Below, piece by piece: positions 26,665 through 36,486 of a DNA stretch of 64,000 nucleotides. Location: contig NZ_CP077093.1 of the NCBI RefSeq assembly GCF_014268755.2, positions 3,460,001 through 3,524,000 on the forward strand, written 5' to 3'. Below the pieces are notes generated by a model. It had not been told where the DNA came from, searched no databases, and worked only from the letters and a program-made list of their open reading frames with translations. Origin of the DNA: Pseudomonas vanderleydeniana. Lineage in GTDB: Bacteria > Pseudomonadota > Gammaproteobacteria > Pseudomonadales > Pseudomonadaceae. Position numbers and translations under genes: made by a program. Position 1 is the stretch's first letter, and each line of letters starts with the position of its first letter.

Positions 26665-27390
26665 TCACTGCACGTTGGGCACCAATACCGGATCCTCTCG
26701 ATACAACTGCGGCTCCATGCGCTTGAGGTTCTCCACCTTCGGCAAGTCGTTGATGGCGATGTACGGGGCGTAAGGATGCAACGTCAGGTAATTCTGGTGG
26801 TAACCCTCGGCCGGATAGAAGACCTTGTTGTCCTCGATCCGGGTGACAATCTTCGAGGGGAACACCTTGGTCCCGTCCAATTGCTCGATGTACGCCTGCG
26901 CGACTTTTTCCTGTTCGGCATTCACCGGAAAGATTGCCGAGCGGTATTGGGTGCCGCTGTCCGGGCCCTGGCGATTGAGTTGGGTCGGGTCATGGGCGAC
27001 CGAGAAGAACACCTGCAACAGCTTGCCGTAGCTGACCTGGCTCGGGTCGTAGGTGATCTGCACCGATTCGGCGTGACCGGTATCACCCTCGCCAACCTGT
27101 TCGTAGTGGGCGGTGCCGGCCGCGCCACCGGCATAGCCGGACACCACGTTCTGCACCCCGCGCACGTGCTGGAACACACCCTGGACACCCCAGAAGCAGC
27201 CACCGGCGAACACCGCCGTGGCCTGGCCGGCCGTGGCAGGTTCATCCAGCGCCGGCGGGGCGATCTGCACGGCCGGTTCGGCGGCAAAGGCAAAGCGCTG
27301 GACCAGCAGGATCGACAGGGCCAAACCGGCTACACCGGCGATCGTCAGCAGGGGCGAGGCGGTCTTTTTCTGCATCACGGACTTGCTCAT
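26665..27390 (-). CDS. msrA: Peptide-methionine (S)-S-oxide reductase MsrA, exported
   Basis: The 241-residue protein has an N-terminal membrane segment or signal (about residues 11-37, ending FAFAAEP). The catalytic motif GGCFWG follows with Cys65, then GYAGG, GDTGHAESVQ and the C-terminal EGYHQNYL. It reduces the S form of methionine sulfoxide in proteins; the leader puts it in the periplasm. It is the last gene of the msrB-DipZ-msrA run, 20 bases after the DipZ-like gene. The ATG at 27390 follows GAGG by 9 bases. Confidence 0.93.
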   Translation of the reverse strand: MSKSVMQKKTASPLLTIAGVAGLALSILLVQRFAFAAEPAVQIAPPALDEPATAGQATAVFAGGCFWGVQGVFQHVRGVQNVVSGYAGGAAGTAHYEQVGEGDTGHAESVQITYDPSQVSYGKLLQVFFSVAHDPTQLNRQGPDSGTQYRSAIFPVNAEQEKVAQAYIEQLDGTKVFPSKIVTRIEDNKVFYPAEGYHQNYLTLHPYAPYIAINDLPKVENLKRMEPQLYREDPVLVPNVQ

Positions 27391-27410
27391 TTCATGCATC
27401 CTCTTGGCAA

Positions 27411-29222
27411 TCAACCGAAGGTGAAGGCGTAGGCCTGGACACCGGGGTCGAGAAATTCGATGGAAAAGGTGTGGTCGCCGACCTCGCCGGCCTGGCGCAC
27501 CAGCTGATAGAGGCGCTGCTCGGTCACCGTGCCCTGGCCGCTGGCGTCGGTGTCGGTACCGTGGCTCGCGCCTGGTGTCTGGCCGTCGATCAGCACCTTG
27601 AAGCGCACCGGCTTGCCATCGGCGCCAGGGCCGAGCACCAAGTGCAGGTCACGCGCGTGGAAGCGGAAGATGATCCGGCCGCCGTTCTGGTTCAGCGCCG
27701 CCTGTTCCGAACGCACCGTCCAGTCGCCAGCGAGGCCCCACTGGTTCAGTTGTGGCTGTTGCGGTGCGCTGTACAGCTTCGGTTGATCGGCTGCCTGCTG
27801 GCCCGGGGAGGCGAAGTTTTCCGCACGTTCGTAACCGATGTAGGTTTCCGGAGACTTCACCTCGGCCTCATCGGCCGCCTGCATGACGCCGCTGGCCTGG
27901 GTGCTGACCATGCCGCCGGAGACGTTGCGGTTGCCGGCTTCGGCCAGCAGCTGCTGGATCACCTGCTCGGAACCGGCATAGTCGCCTTCGCCGAAATGGT
28001 GGTAGCGAATCCGGCCCTGGGCGTCGACGAAGTAGTGCGCCGGCCAGTACTGGTTGTTGAAGCCGCGCCAGATCGCGTAGTTGTTGTCGATCGCCACCGG
28101 GTACTGGATGCCCAGCTTAGCCACAGCCTGGCGCACGTTGTCGATATCACGCTCGAAGGCGAACTCCGGCGCGTGCACGCCGATCACCACCAGGCCCTGG
28201 TCGCGGTACTTCTGCGCCCAGGCGTTGACGTACGGCAGGCTGCGCAGGCAGTTGATGCAGGAGTAGGTCCAGAAGTCGATCAGCACCACCTTGCCCTTGA
28301 GTTCGGCGGCGTTCAACGGGGAGGAGTTGAGCCACTGCACGGCGCCGGAGAGGTCGGGCAGGGTGCCCTCGACCGGCAGGCTGCGTTCGGTCGCCGCCGT
28401 TTTGGCGGCCATTGCCATCATGCTGCCGGCCGGCTGTTCATCGTGAACCCCGGCAGCCATCATCGCGCTGCCCTGCATCATGGCGTTCTGTTGCGGTGCC
28501 GGATTGAAGGTGTCGAGCAGTTTCTGTTCGATGCCGGAAGTGGCGACTGTCGACACCCGGGTCAGCAGGCCGGTGTCCAGGCCCAGCGCGATTGCCGCCA
28601 CGCCGGCCAGCATCGCCGCGCCGAGGCCACGACGCAGCCATTCGCCGGTACCGAGGTTGCGTTTCATCGCCGTGAACAACCGCCCACCGACCAGCAGGGC
28701 GCCCGCCAACGAGGTGGCGGCACCTGCGGCATAGGCCAGCAGCAGGAAGGTCGTGCCGATGTTGGCACCCTGCAGGGCCGCGCCGGTAAGGATCAGGCCG
28801 AGGATCGGTCCGGCGCAGGGCGCCCACAGCAGGCCGGTGGCGATACCCAGCACAAAGGACGAACGCACGCTGGGTTGGCCGTCGTCGCCCTGGGCCGAAC
28901 GCGACAGCCGATCACCGGCCGATACCAGCGGCCGGGCCAGGCGATCGGCCAGGTGCGGGAAGAGCAGGGTAATTGCGAAAAACGCCATCAGGGCCATTGC
29001 CAGCCAGCGTCCGTACTGGTTGGCCCGCACCACCCAACCACCGCCGACGGCGGCCAGGGTGGCGACCAGGGCGAAGGTCAGGGCCATGCCGCACAGCAGA
29101 GGCAGGCCGCTGCGGCGGAACGATTCGCCGGAGCGGGCGAACACGAACGGCAGCACGGGCAGGATGCAGGGGCTCAGGATGGTCAGCAGACCGCCCAGAT
29201 AGGCCAGGGTGAGTAGAAGCAT
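27411..29222 (-). CDS. DipZ-like thiol-disulfide interchange membrane protein
   Basis: The 603-residue protein has an N-terminal CcdA/DsbD-beta-like membrane domain (residues 1-220). Its paired Cys19 (LSPCILPVLPF) and Cys136 (WAPCAGP) pass electrons across the membrane. A Met-rich linker (about 245-275) leads to a thioredoxin-like domain with Cys322-x-x-Cys325 (YSCINC) and a C-terminal carbohydrate-binding-like domain, the DipZ layout. It probably carries reducing power to the periplasmic MsrA and MsrB encoded on either side. Confidence 0.88.
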   Translation of the reverse strand: MLLLTLAYLGGLLTILSPCILPVLPFVFARSGESFRRSGLPLLCGMALTFALVATLAAVGGGWVVRANQYGRWLAMALMAFFAITLLFPHLADRLARPLVSAGDRLSRSAQGDDGQPSVRSSFVLGIATGLLWAPCAGPILGLILTGAALQGANIGTTFLLLAYAAGAATSLAGALLVGGRLFTAMKRNLGTGEWLRRGLGAAMLAGVAAIALGLDTGLLTRVSTVATSGIEQKLLDTFNPAPQQNAMMQGSAMMAAGVHDEQPAGSMMAMAAKTAATERSLPVEGTLPDLSGAVQWLNSSPLNAAELKGKVVLIDFWTYSCINCLRSLPYVNAWAQKYRDQGLVVIGVHAPEFAFERDIDNVRQAVAKLGIQYPVAIDNNYAIWRGFNNQYWPAHYFVDAQGRIRYHHFGEGDYAGSEQVIQQLLAEAGNRNVSGGMVSTQASGVMQAADEAEVKSPETYIGYERAENFASPGQQAADQPKLYSAPQQPQLNQWGLAGDWTVRSEQAALNQNGGRIIFRFHARDLHLVLGPGADGKPVRFKVLIDGQTPGASHGTDTDASGQGTVTEQRLYQLVRQAGEVGDHTFSIEFLDPGVQAYAFTFG

Positions 29223-29303
29223 GGTGAGAGTCCTTGTCGGTAAAGTTGGATCGTCGCCGGCGCGGGCTCCTGCCGAGCAGGGCCCTTTGGGAACACGGCT
29301 GTT

Positions 29304-29375
29304 TGTGGGAGCGGGCCTGCCCGCGAAGCTTTTGGCGTCCTGGAGGGCCTATTCGCGGGCAAGCCCGCTCCCACA
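29304..29375. repeat. REP doublet (REPIN-like)
   Basis: Two copies of a Pseudomonas REP lie in inverted orientation: TGTGGGAGCGGGCCTGCCCG at 29304 onward, and CGCGGGCAAGCCCGCTCCCA ending near 29374, with about 24 bp between. It sits in the 167-bp gap between the msrB and DipZ-like genes. Confidence 0.8.
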
Positions 29376-29389
29376 GGGATACCCTCTGT

Positions 29390-29914
29390 TCAGGCCGCAC
29401 TCGCGCTTGGCGCAAAGCTCATCGCCACGCCATTCATGCAGTAGCGCAATCCGGTCGGTGCCGGCCCATCGGGGAACACGTGGCCCAGGTGACCGCCACA
29501 GCGATGGCAATGCACTTCGGTACGGACCATGCCCAGCGTGCTGTCACGGCGGGTGCCGACGGCGTTCGCCAGTGGGGCGGTGAAGCTCGGCCAGCCGGTG
29601 TGGCTGTCGAACTTGGTCGATGAGGAGAACAGCGCCTGCTGGCAGCCGACGCAGGCGAACACACCGTCACGATGTTCGTCGTTGAGGGGGCTGGTATAGG
29701 GGCGTTCGGTGCCTTCGTGGCGCAGTACCTGATACTGGCTGTCGCTCAGCATCGCCCGCCATTCGGCGTCGCTGTGGTTGACTTCGAAGGTCTCGTCCGA
29801 AGCCTCGGGGGCTGCGCTGCTGCCGAGGGTGGCCGCCACTGCGCGCCAATCGACGAAGCCGGCGGCGAGCAGGGCAGCGGCACTGGAAAACAGAAAGCGT
29901 CTTCTGGAGGACAT
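29390..29914 (-). CDS. msrB: Peptide-methionine (R)-S-oxide reductase MsrB, exported
   Basis: The 174-residue protein has a twin-arginine-like signal (SSRRRFLFSSAAALLAAGF). The MsrB domain has zinc cysteines Cys88/Cys91 (CVGC) and Cys136/Cys139 (CHRC), then GGHLGHVFPDGP and catalytic Cys159 in RYCMNGVAM. It repairs the R form of methionine sulfoxide, here outside the cytoplasm. It is first in the operon and divergent from a two-component pair. The start at 29914 places the Tat signal at the N-terminus. Confidence 0.93.
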   Translation of the reverse strand: MSSRRRFLFSSAAALLAAGFVDWRAVAATLGSSAAPEASDETFEVNHSDAEWRAMLSDSQYQVLRHEGTERPYTSPLNDEHRDGVFACVGCQQALFSSSTKFDSHTGWPSFTAPLANAVGTRRDSTLGMVRTEVHCHRCGGHLGHVFPDGPAPTGLRYCMNGVAMSFAPSASAA

Positions 29915-30089
29915 GGCGTAGATTCCATGGCAATTGATCAGGCTTTCAGTGTCGGGCGGCAACGGTCGCCAAATCCTCCCGTAAAGTTAAATTAATCGTG
30001 AACATTTTCCTCTCGACGATTCGGCACAATGGGCTCGACGCCTTATGCTGTGAGCGTCACGGATACTTCACTTGCAGGAACGCCCTTCC

Positions 30090-30806
30090 ATGGATTCACC
30101 CAAACGCATTCTGATCGTCGAAGATGACCTGCACCTGGCCGGGCTGCTGAGCCTGCACCTGCGTGACGAGGGCTACGAGGTCACCCATTGTGCCGACGGC
30201 AACCTGGGCCTGGCGCAGCTGGAAAAGGGCGGTTGGGATGCCTTGATCCTCGACCTGATGCTGCCCGGTGTCGATGGCCTGGAGATCTGTCGCCAGGCCC
30301 GGGCCATGGCGCGCTACACGCCGATCATCATCACCAGCGCCCGTTCCAGCGAGATGCACCGGGTATTGGGCCTGGAACTGGGGGCCGACGATTACCTGGC
30401 CAAGCCGTTTTCCATGCTTGAGCTGGCTGCGCGGGTCAAGGCCCTGCTGCGGCGGGTCGATGCCCTGGCCAAGAGCCTCAAGGTCGATGCCGGCAGCCTG
30501 GAAGCCAATGGTCTGAGCCTGGACCCGCTGACCCGCGAGGCCCGGGTCAATGGGCAGGAACTGGACCTGACGCCACGCGAGTTCGACCTGTTGCACTTCT
30601 TCATGAAAAACCCCGGCACGGTCTATTCGCGCCTGGACCTGCTGAACCAGGTCTGGGGCTATCAGCACGATGGCTACGAGCACACGGTCAATACCCACAT
30701 CAATCGCCTGCGAGCCAAGATCGAGGCCGATCCGGCACAGCCTGAACGCATCCTCACGGTCTGGGGCCGTGGCTATCGGTTCGCTCCTGCGGGGCGTGCC
30801 GAATGA
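30090..30806 (+). CDS. OmpR-family response regulator
   Basis: The 238-residue protein has a receiver domain with Glu11-Asp12-Asp13 and phospho-acceptor Asp55 (ALILDLMLPGVDG), then Lys in LAKPFSM. It has an OmpR/PhoB winged helix (LNQVWGYQHDGYEHTVNTHINRLRAKIE). It overlaps the kinase gene by 4 bases. Being divergent from msrB with a 175-bp gap, it may control the sulfoxide repair operon; no binding site was identified. Confidence 0.92.
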   Translation: MDSPKRILIVEDDLHLAGLLSLHLRDEGYEVTHCADGNLGLAQLEKGGWDALILDLMLPGVDGLEICRQARAMARYTPIIITSARSSEMHRVLGLELGADDYLAKPFSMLELAARVKALLRRVDALAKSLKVDAGSLEANGLSLDPLTREARVNGQELDLTPREFDLLHFFMKNPGTVYSRLDLLNQVWGYQHDGYEHTVNTHINRLRAKIEADPAQPERILTVWGRGYRFAPAGRAE

Positions 30807-32266
30807 AACTGACCCTGTCCCAGCGCTTGTCGGTGGTGTTCTCGATCCTGCTGCTGGCCTGTTGTGGCGCGTCGGTATGGCTGCAGGTACGTGCCAGCGA
30901 CATGCATGAAAAGGAAGTGGTGCAGGGGCTTTCCCGTGACCTGGCCCGCAGCATCGCCCTGGAAAACCGCCTGGTGGGTACCGAGGGCCTGACCATGGAG
31001 GGCGTGCGCGCGTTGTTCGGGCAGTTGATGAACGTCAACCCCAGCGTCGAGGTCTACCTGCTCGATCCGAATGGGCGGATCACCGGCGATGCGGCGCCGC
31101 AGGGGCATCTCAAGCGTGACCAGGTCGACCTGGGCCCGATCCGGCGCCTGCTGGACGACCAGCCGCTGCCGATCCTCGGTGATGACCCTCGCAGCACCGA
31201 CGGGCGCAAAGTCTTCAGTGCCGCTGCGTTGCAGGGCGGTGGCAAGGCACTGGGCTATCTCTATGTGGTGTTGCAGGGCGAGGAACATGATCGCCTGGCG
31301 GCGCGGGTCACCGCCAGCTCGGTGCTGCGCACCACGTTGTGGGCGATGGGCCTGGTGGCCTTGCTGGGGTTGATCGCCGGCCTGATTGCCTTTCGCCTGA
31401 TCACCCGGCCATTGCGGCGCCTGACCGAGACCATGCGCGACTTCGATACCGATGCCGCGCCCGTCAACCCGCCGACATTGCCCCTGGCCGGCTCCGGCGG
31501 TGGCAACGAAATCGAGGTGCTGGAAGCCAGTTTCGCGCAGATGGCGACGCGGATCGGCGAGCAGTGGCGGGCCTTGACCCAGCTCGACCAGGATCGCCGC
31601 GAACTGGTGGCGAACATCTCCCACGACCTGCGCACACCGCTGGCTTCGCTGCATGGCTACCTGGAAACCCTGTCGATCAAGGGCGAGGGATTGGCCGTGG
31701 AGGAACGCCAGCGCTATCTGGCGACGGCGCTGGCCCAGAGCAACAAGGTCCGGCAACTGGCCCAGGCACTGTTCGAGCTGGCGCGCCTGGAGCATGGACA
31801 GGTCCGCCTGGAGCGGGAGGACTTCTCGCTCAGCGACCTGATCCAGGACGTGTTCCAAAAGTTCGAACTGATGGCCGAGACCCGCCATTCGAAGCTATTG
31901 GCGGTGTTGCCACGCGGCGCGTCGATGGTCAGTGCCGATCTGGGCATGATCGAGCGGGTGCTGACCAACCTGATCGACAACGCGCTGCGCCATACCCCCG
32001 AAGGTGGCAACATTGAAGTCGCGCTGGTGCATGAGCCGGGCAAGGTTCGGATCACGGTCAGCGACACCGGGCCGGGTATCCCGCCCAAGCTGCTGGAGAA
32101 CCTGTTCCGGCGACCGTTCAACCAGGACGGTGATCGTCGTAGCGGCGGGCTGGGCCTGTTGATCGTAAGGCGCATCCTGCAACTGCACGACAGCCAGATC
32201 CGCCTGCTGTCCATCCCCGGCAAGGGCGCGGTGTTCTGTTTCGAACTGGCGGCGGCCGGGGAGTGA
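30803..32266 (+). CDS. Two-component sensor histidine kinase
   Basis: The 487-residue kinase has a membrane segment at about 8-28, a periplasmic sensor domain (about 30-170), a second segment at about 175-200 and a HAMP region. The H-box is NISHDLRTPL with His274. The ATPase domain has LTNLIDNALRHTPEG and DTGPGIPPKL. It pairs with the upstream regulator (4-base overlap) and converges on the LysR gene with 1 base between the stops. Confidence 0.9.
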   Translation: MKLTLSQRLSVVFSILLLACCGASVWLQVRASDMHEKEVVQGLSRDLARSIALENRLVGTEGLTMEGVRALFGQLMNVNPSVEVYLLDPNGRITGDAAPQGHLKRDQVDLGPIRRLLDDQPLPILGDDPRSTDGRKVFSAAALQGGGKALGYLYVVLQGEEHDRLAARVTASSVLRTTLWAMGLVALLGLIAGLIAFRLITRPLRRLTETMRDFDTDAAPVNPPTLPLAGSGGGNEIEVLEASFAQMATRIGEQWRALTQLDQDRRELVANISHDLRTPLASLHGYLETLSIKGEGLAVEERQRYLATALAQSNKVRQLAQALFELARLEHGQVRLEREDFSLSDLIQDVFQKFELMAETRHSKLLAVLPRGASMVSADLGMIERVLTNLIDNALRHTPEGGNIEVALVHEPGKVRITVSDTGPGIPPKLLENLFRRPFNQDGDRRSGGLGLLIVRRILQLHDSQIRLLSIPGKGAVFCFELAAAGE

Positions 32267-32267
32267 T

Positions 32268-33146
32268 TCAGCCACTGGCGATGTTCAGCTCTTCTTCCAG
32301 AAACCGCTGCAGGGCCTTGACCGCCGTCGCCTGGGCGGCGGGGACCGGACGGACGTAGAGCCCGAAGGTCACCACCGGCGCCGATGGCAGGCCTTCGGCC
32401 GGGCCCAGCACGCGCATGCTCTGTGGGCGGATATTGCCCTCCAGCAGTACGGCAATGCCCAGTCCCGCCTCGATCGCCGACTGTACGGCGGGCAGGCTGG
32501 TGCTGCTGCAGACCACCCGCCAGCCGAGCCCGGCCTGCCGGAGTTTCTGCTCCACTTGAGGCTGCCATAGGCACGTGCCGCTGAAAGTGACCAGCGGCAG
32601 CGGCCGCCCGCCCAGGTCCGGTTCCAGCACCAGCCCGCGGGCACCGACCCAGAACAATGGCTGGTCCCAGCTCACCAGGGGTTTGGCATGGATGCCATGG
32701 GCGTCGCCAATGACGATATCCAGCGCGCCGTCCAGTAACCGGGACGACATCGCCGCACTGCTGTCGACGGTGATCTCCAGGTTGATATGCGGATAGGCGG
32801 CGCAAAACCGCTGCAAGGCGCGCGGTAGGCTACCGACTGCAATGTCCTCCAGCATCCCCAGCCGGACCGTGCCGGCCACCTGGCTGGCCGACAATACTCT
32901 TCGGGCATCGGCTCCAGCACCCAGGATGCTGTGGGCATAGGGCAACAACAGATGGCCGGCTTCGGTCAGGCGCAGGCCTCGGGGAGAGCGTTCGAACAGG
33001 CGGCGCTCCAGGTCTTCCTCCAGACGGCGCAGTTGCATGCTGACGGCCGCCTGAGTCCGCCCGAGGCGTTGGGCCGTGGCGCTGACCGCACCGGTTTCAG
33101 CGACGGTGACGAAGGTTCGCAACAGGTTGCTGTCAAGATCGCGCAT
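32268..33146 (-). CDS. LysR-family transcriptional regulator
   Basis: The 292-residue protein has the LysR N-terminal winged helix (LDSNLLRTFVTVAETGAVSATAQRLGRTQAAVSMQLRRLEED, residues 3-43) and a periplasmic-binding-like effector domain from about residue 90. It is divergent from the EamA transporter gene with 94 bp between the starts, the usual arrangement for control of that gene. Confidence 0.9.
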   Translation of the reverse strand: MRDLDSNLLRTFVTVAETGAVSATAQRLGRTQAAVSMQLRRLEEDLERRLFERSPRGLRLTEAGHLLLPYAHSILGAGADARRVLSASQVAGTVRLGMLEDIAVGSLPRALQRFCAAYPHINLEITVDSSAAMSSRLLDGALDIVIGDAHGIHAKPLVSWDQPLFWVGARGLVLEPDLGGRPLPLVTFSGTCLWQPQVEQKLRQAGLGWRVVCSSTSLPAVQSAIEAGLGIAVLLEGNIRPQSMRVLGPAEGLPSAPVVTFGLYVRPVPAAQATAVKALQRFLEEELNIASG

Positions 33147-33240
33147 TATAAAATATCGTGAAGTGGGTTTTAGAAATATCAGCTTATTTGAAGGCTGATC
33201 GACTGGCTAGGATGGCGACTCACTCAAAGGAGTTTGCGTC

Positions 33241-34119
33241 ATGCAGGACAACGCTGCCGTACTGAGCCCTACCGCTGTTCGAACATCGCGTCGCAACCTG
33301 TTGCTGGCGGCGGCGTTGTGTGTGCTGTCGATGCTCTTCGTGCAATTCGGCGCGGCGCTGTCGACACCGACCATGGACCGCTACGGGACTTTCAGCACCA
33401 CCTGGCTGCGGCTGTGCTGGGCCGCGACCCTCCTGGCGCTATGGGTGCGTCCGCGACTGCTGACCTATTCGTTGTCGCGCTGGTGTGCTGCGGCCGGTCT
33501 GGGGTTGGCCATGGCCGTGATGACCAGTTGTTTCTTCGCTGCCATTCAGCGTATCCCGCTGGGCTTGGCGATCGCCATCGAGTTTCTCGGCCCGTTGCTG
33601 GTGGCGAGTGTGGCCATACGGCGTTGGCGAGCCTTGCTCTGGCCGCTGCTGGCGCTGCTGGGCGTGGTGCTGCTGGCACGCAATGACCAGGGGTGGATCG
33701 GGGAGCCGCTGGGCTTGCTCCTGGCCTTCGGTTCGGCAGCCGGCTGGGCTGCCTATATCCTGCTGATGAAGCGCGTCGGCAGCTTGTTCCCGGGGTTCGA
33801 AGGACTGTCGGTGTCACTGCTGGCGGCTGCTGTCATCACGGCTCCCCTGGGGCTGTGGCAGAGCGGTGGTCATTTGCCATGGCTACAGGTCATCAGTTGC
33901 GCCGGGCTGGCGTTGTTCGTGCCGTTGTTGCCCTACGGCCTGGAGATGATCGCGCTGCGGCGGATGCCGACGTCCGCCTTCGGCATCCTGATGAGCGTCG
34001 AACCCGCGGTGGGGGCATTGGCCGGCTACGTGGTGCTGAGCCAGCCCATGGTGCCGTTGCAGTTCGTCGGTACCGCGCTGGTGGTCAGTGCCAGCCTGGG
34101 CGTGCTGGTAGCCCCTTGA
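33241..34119 (+). CDS. EamA-family inner-membrane exporter (RhtA-like)
   Basis: The 292-residue protein has about ten hydrophobic segments in two EamA halves. Motifs such as RIPLGLAIAIEFLGPLLVA and SVEPAVGALAGYVVLSQ resemble RhtA-type amino-acid exporters. It has a good ribosome site (AAAGGAG, 5-6 bases before ATG). The substrate is unknown; the divergent LysR gene is its likely regulator. Confidence 0.85.
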   Translation: MQDNAAVLSPTAVRTSRRNLLLAAALCVLSMLFVQFGAALSTPTMDRYGTFSTTWLRLCWAATLLALWVRPRLLTYSLSRWCAAAGLGLAMAVMTSCFFAAIQRIPLGLAIAIEFLGPLLVASVAIRRWRALLWPLLALLGVVLLARNDQGWIGEPLGLLLAFGSAAGWAAYILLMKRVGSLFPGFEGLSVSLLAAAVITAPLGLWQSGGHLPWLQVISCAGLALFVPLLPYGLEMIALRRMPTSAFGILMSVEPAVGALAGYVVLSQPMVPLQFVGTALVVSASLGVLVAP

Positions 34120-34122
34120 GCC

Positions 34123-35253
34123 TCATGCCGGCTGGTGGGGGCGGTTCGTCGCCGGCACGGTGGGTAGCAGGCCGTATTGCTGGTCGGTGACCTGGGCCAC
34201 GGCATGACCATGCCTGGCGATACGGTCGAAGACCTCGTGACCCAGGCGATTCAGGCTGGTGGGGAAGTTTGCGGCAAAGGCGGCATCGCTGCCGGGCGGT
34301 GCCGCGATCAGCGTGCTGGCAATGCCCAGGTAGCTGCCGCGCCCTGGCGCCTGGTTCAGGTACTCGACAAAGGTGCGTACCCGCAGGGCCCGGGACTGGT
34401 CGGACATGATGTCGGCCATGCGCTTGAGTCGCCAGGGGCTCAGTATGCCGGCTTCGAAGCCCGGCTTGAGCGGCGCACCGGCATCGCAGGCCACGATCGG
34501 GTATTCGTAGCGCTTGCTGCGTCCGGTGCTGGCGTCGAAGAACGGCTCCAGGCCCAGGTTGTCGTAGACCCCGCCGTCATACAGGTGCAGCCTGGCGAAG
34601 GGCAATTTCGTTTCCACCGCCGTGTTGAGCGGCGCATCCCAGGCCCGTTGCATCCATTTGAAGCGTCGGCTGTCGAGTACCAGCGGCCCGATCCCGCCAG
34701 GAAAGGCCGCTGAAACCGCCAAGGCCTCGGCCAGGCTCATGTCGCCGGTGGCGGCGTAGCCGATGGAGTAGTCACCCATGTTGCTGCGCTTGAAGCGGAA
34801 ACGCTTGCCGTTTTCGGCCGTGGTGCCATTGATCGACCAGTCAGGCCGAGTTCCGACCTGTGACAGCAGCCCATCCACTCCCCATTCGTTACGCAGCCCC
34901 AGGGCCAGCAGGTTGGCGCGTGACAGGATGTAACGCCAGTTCAATGGGTTGAGCAACTGGCGCAACCCGCTGAGCAGCAGGCTGCGCGAGCACAGTTTGT
35001 CACGCAGCGCCGGATACAGCCGTTGCAGGAAGTCGGCCGAGCCGGGCCATTGTCCGCCGTTCTCATGCAGCAGCAGGCCTACCAGCAGGCTGCCACCGGA
35101 GACGGTCGAGAGTTGGCCGACCCGCTCCAGGGCGCCTTGTTCGGCCAGGTACTTGAGCACCCCCAGATGAAACACCATGGCCCGGACACCACCACCGGAC
35201 AGGGCCAGGGCGAAATCCGGACGTTGACCTAGCGAGACTGCAGGAGAATCCAT
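34123..35253 (-). CDS. Patatin-like phospholipase family protein
   Basis: The 376-residue protein has the patatin oxyanion box LALSGGGVRAMVFHLGVLK near residue 20 and the nucleophile motif TVSGGSLLVG. The Asp of the dyad is in LYDGGVYDNLG (DGG). It should hydrolyse acyl ester bonds in lipids. No signal peptide is present. The ATG at 35253 follows GAGAGGAACA. It converges on the EamA gene with 3 bases between the stops. Confidence 0.87.
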   Translation of the reverse strand: MDSPAVSLGQRPDFALALSGGGVRAMVFHLGVLKYLAEQGALERVGQLSTVSGGSLLVGLLLHENGGQWPGSADFLQRLYPALRDKLCSRSLLLSGLRQLLNPLNWRYILSRANLLALGLRNEWGVDGLLSQVGTRPDWSINGTTAENGKRFRFKRSNMGDYSIGYAATGDMSLAEALAVSAAFPGGIGPLVLDSRRFKWMQRAWDAPLNTAVETKLPFARLHLYDGGVYDNLGLEPFFDASTGRSKRYEYPIVACDAGAPLKPGFEAGILSPWRLKRMADIMSDQSRALRVRTFVEYLNQAPGRGSYLGIASTLIAAPPGSDAAFAANFPTSLNRLGHEVFDRIARHGHAVAQVTDQQYGLLPTVPATNRPHQPA

Positions 35254-35493
35254 TGTTCCTCTCTGATAGGGGCTGATACTGGAAAAAGGCTGGAGTAGTA
35301 GCCTTTCGATATTAACTGTTCCGCTGGCGAATGGTTGTACTTGCGCTGCCCACCCTCCGGATTTTTGACCGGGGATGGGCACAGAGTCAGCGTGTTTTGT
35401 AGGAGTTGTCTGAATTGCTGGCGGTGGTTACCCGCCGCATGAACTTGTCAGCGTATGGGGATCTTATGACGAACGTTGGCGCAGGCTGATTGA

Positions 35494-36246
35494 TTATTGC
35501 TCACCCTGGGACCCGCAGCAGGAATGCCGGGTGCTGTCGGTGTAGCGGTCATGGAACCTGACCCAGTTCATGATCGGGCCTTCATTACGCCCCTTGGGCG
35601 TCAGGTCGAGGACGTTGTGGGCACCGATGAGGATGTCCAGGCCCCGCGCATAGGTTGAATAGGTATGAAAGATCTCACCCCCGCCATTGCGATAGAACAC
35701 GCTGAGCCCGGGCATTTCCTCGGCACCGCCGGCGAGGGGCTGGTAGTTGTAGTCGATCTGGCCGCTGGCCTGCTCCTCGGGGGTGAAGCTGACGCCAAAG
35801 TCATGGTTGAAGTCGCTGCCGGCCGAAGACAGCCATTCGAAGCGCCAGCCCATGCGCTGCCTGAACGGCTGGAACTGCGCCCAGGGCGCATGGGAGATCA
35901 CCACGAAAGACACGTCGTGATGAGCCAGGTGCAGGTTGGCACCGTCGAAGTGATCGGCCAGAAACGAACAGTTCGGACAGCCCTGCGTCCAGCCATCACC
36001 GAACATGAAGTGATAGACGACCAGCTGGCTGTTGTGGCCGAACAGGTCGGCCAGTCGGCGCGGTCCATTGCCGCCGTCAAACCGATAGTCCTTGTCGACC
36101 CGGACCCAGGGCAGGGCGCGTCGAGCGGCATTGAGCTGTTCGCGCTGACGGCTCAGGGCCTTCTCCTGGATCAGGTGTTCCCGGCGCGCCGCCAGCCACT
36201 CCTGGCGCGATACCACGGCATGTTGTTCAACGTTGGGCTGCTTCAT
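35494..36246 (-). CDS. DUF899 thioredoxin-like protein
   Basis: The 250-residue protein matches DUF899: LPWVRVDKDYRF, LADLFGHNSQLVVYHFMFG and WTQGCPNCSFLADHFDGA, the last carrying a CPNC pair that looks like a thioredoxin-type redox site. The C-terminus has a CCGS motif. The biochemical role is unknown. The start at 36246 follows AGGAAACC. Confidence 0.85.
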   Translation of the reverse strand: MKQPNVEQHAVVSRQEWLAARREHLIQEKALSRQREQLNAARRALPWVRVDKDYRFDGGNGPRRLADLFGHNSQLVVYHFMFGDGWTQGCPNCSFLADHFDGANLHLAHHDVSFVVISHAPWAQFQPFRQRMGWRFEWLSSAGSDFNHDFGVSFTPEEQASGQIDYNYQPLAGGAEEMPGLSVFYRNGGGEIFHTYSTYARGLDILIGAHNVLDLTPKGRNEGPIMNWVRFHDRYTDSTRHSCCGSQGEQ

Positions 36247-36486
36247 CACGAGGTTTCCTTCTGGTCGGTGCCGCCCGGCCACTGCGCCGGGAAGCGAGGG
36301 CGGTACAGTTCTATGCTTAGTCGATTGACGCCTCGCATTCTCGACAGTCAGTTGTGGGCAGCTTCTGAACCGGACCAGCGGTACCCGGGAAAATATTTTC
36401 GGCGGCCTGTCGATTCCGTCCCCGGCCATTCGATTAATCCGTAGAGCCGCCACAGGGACGGCTCATCCACCATCAGGAGAACAGAC

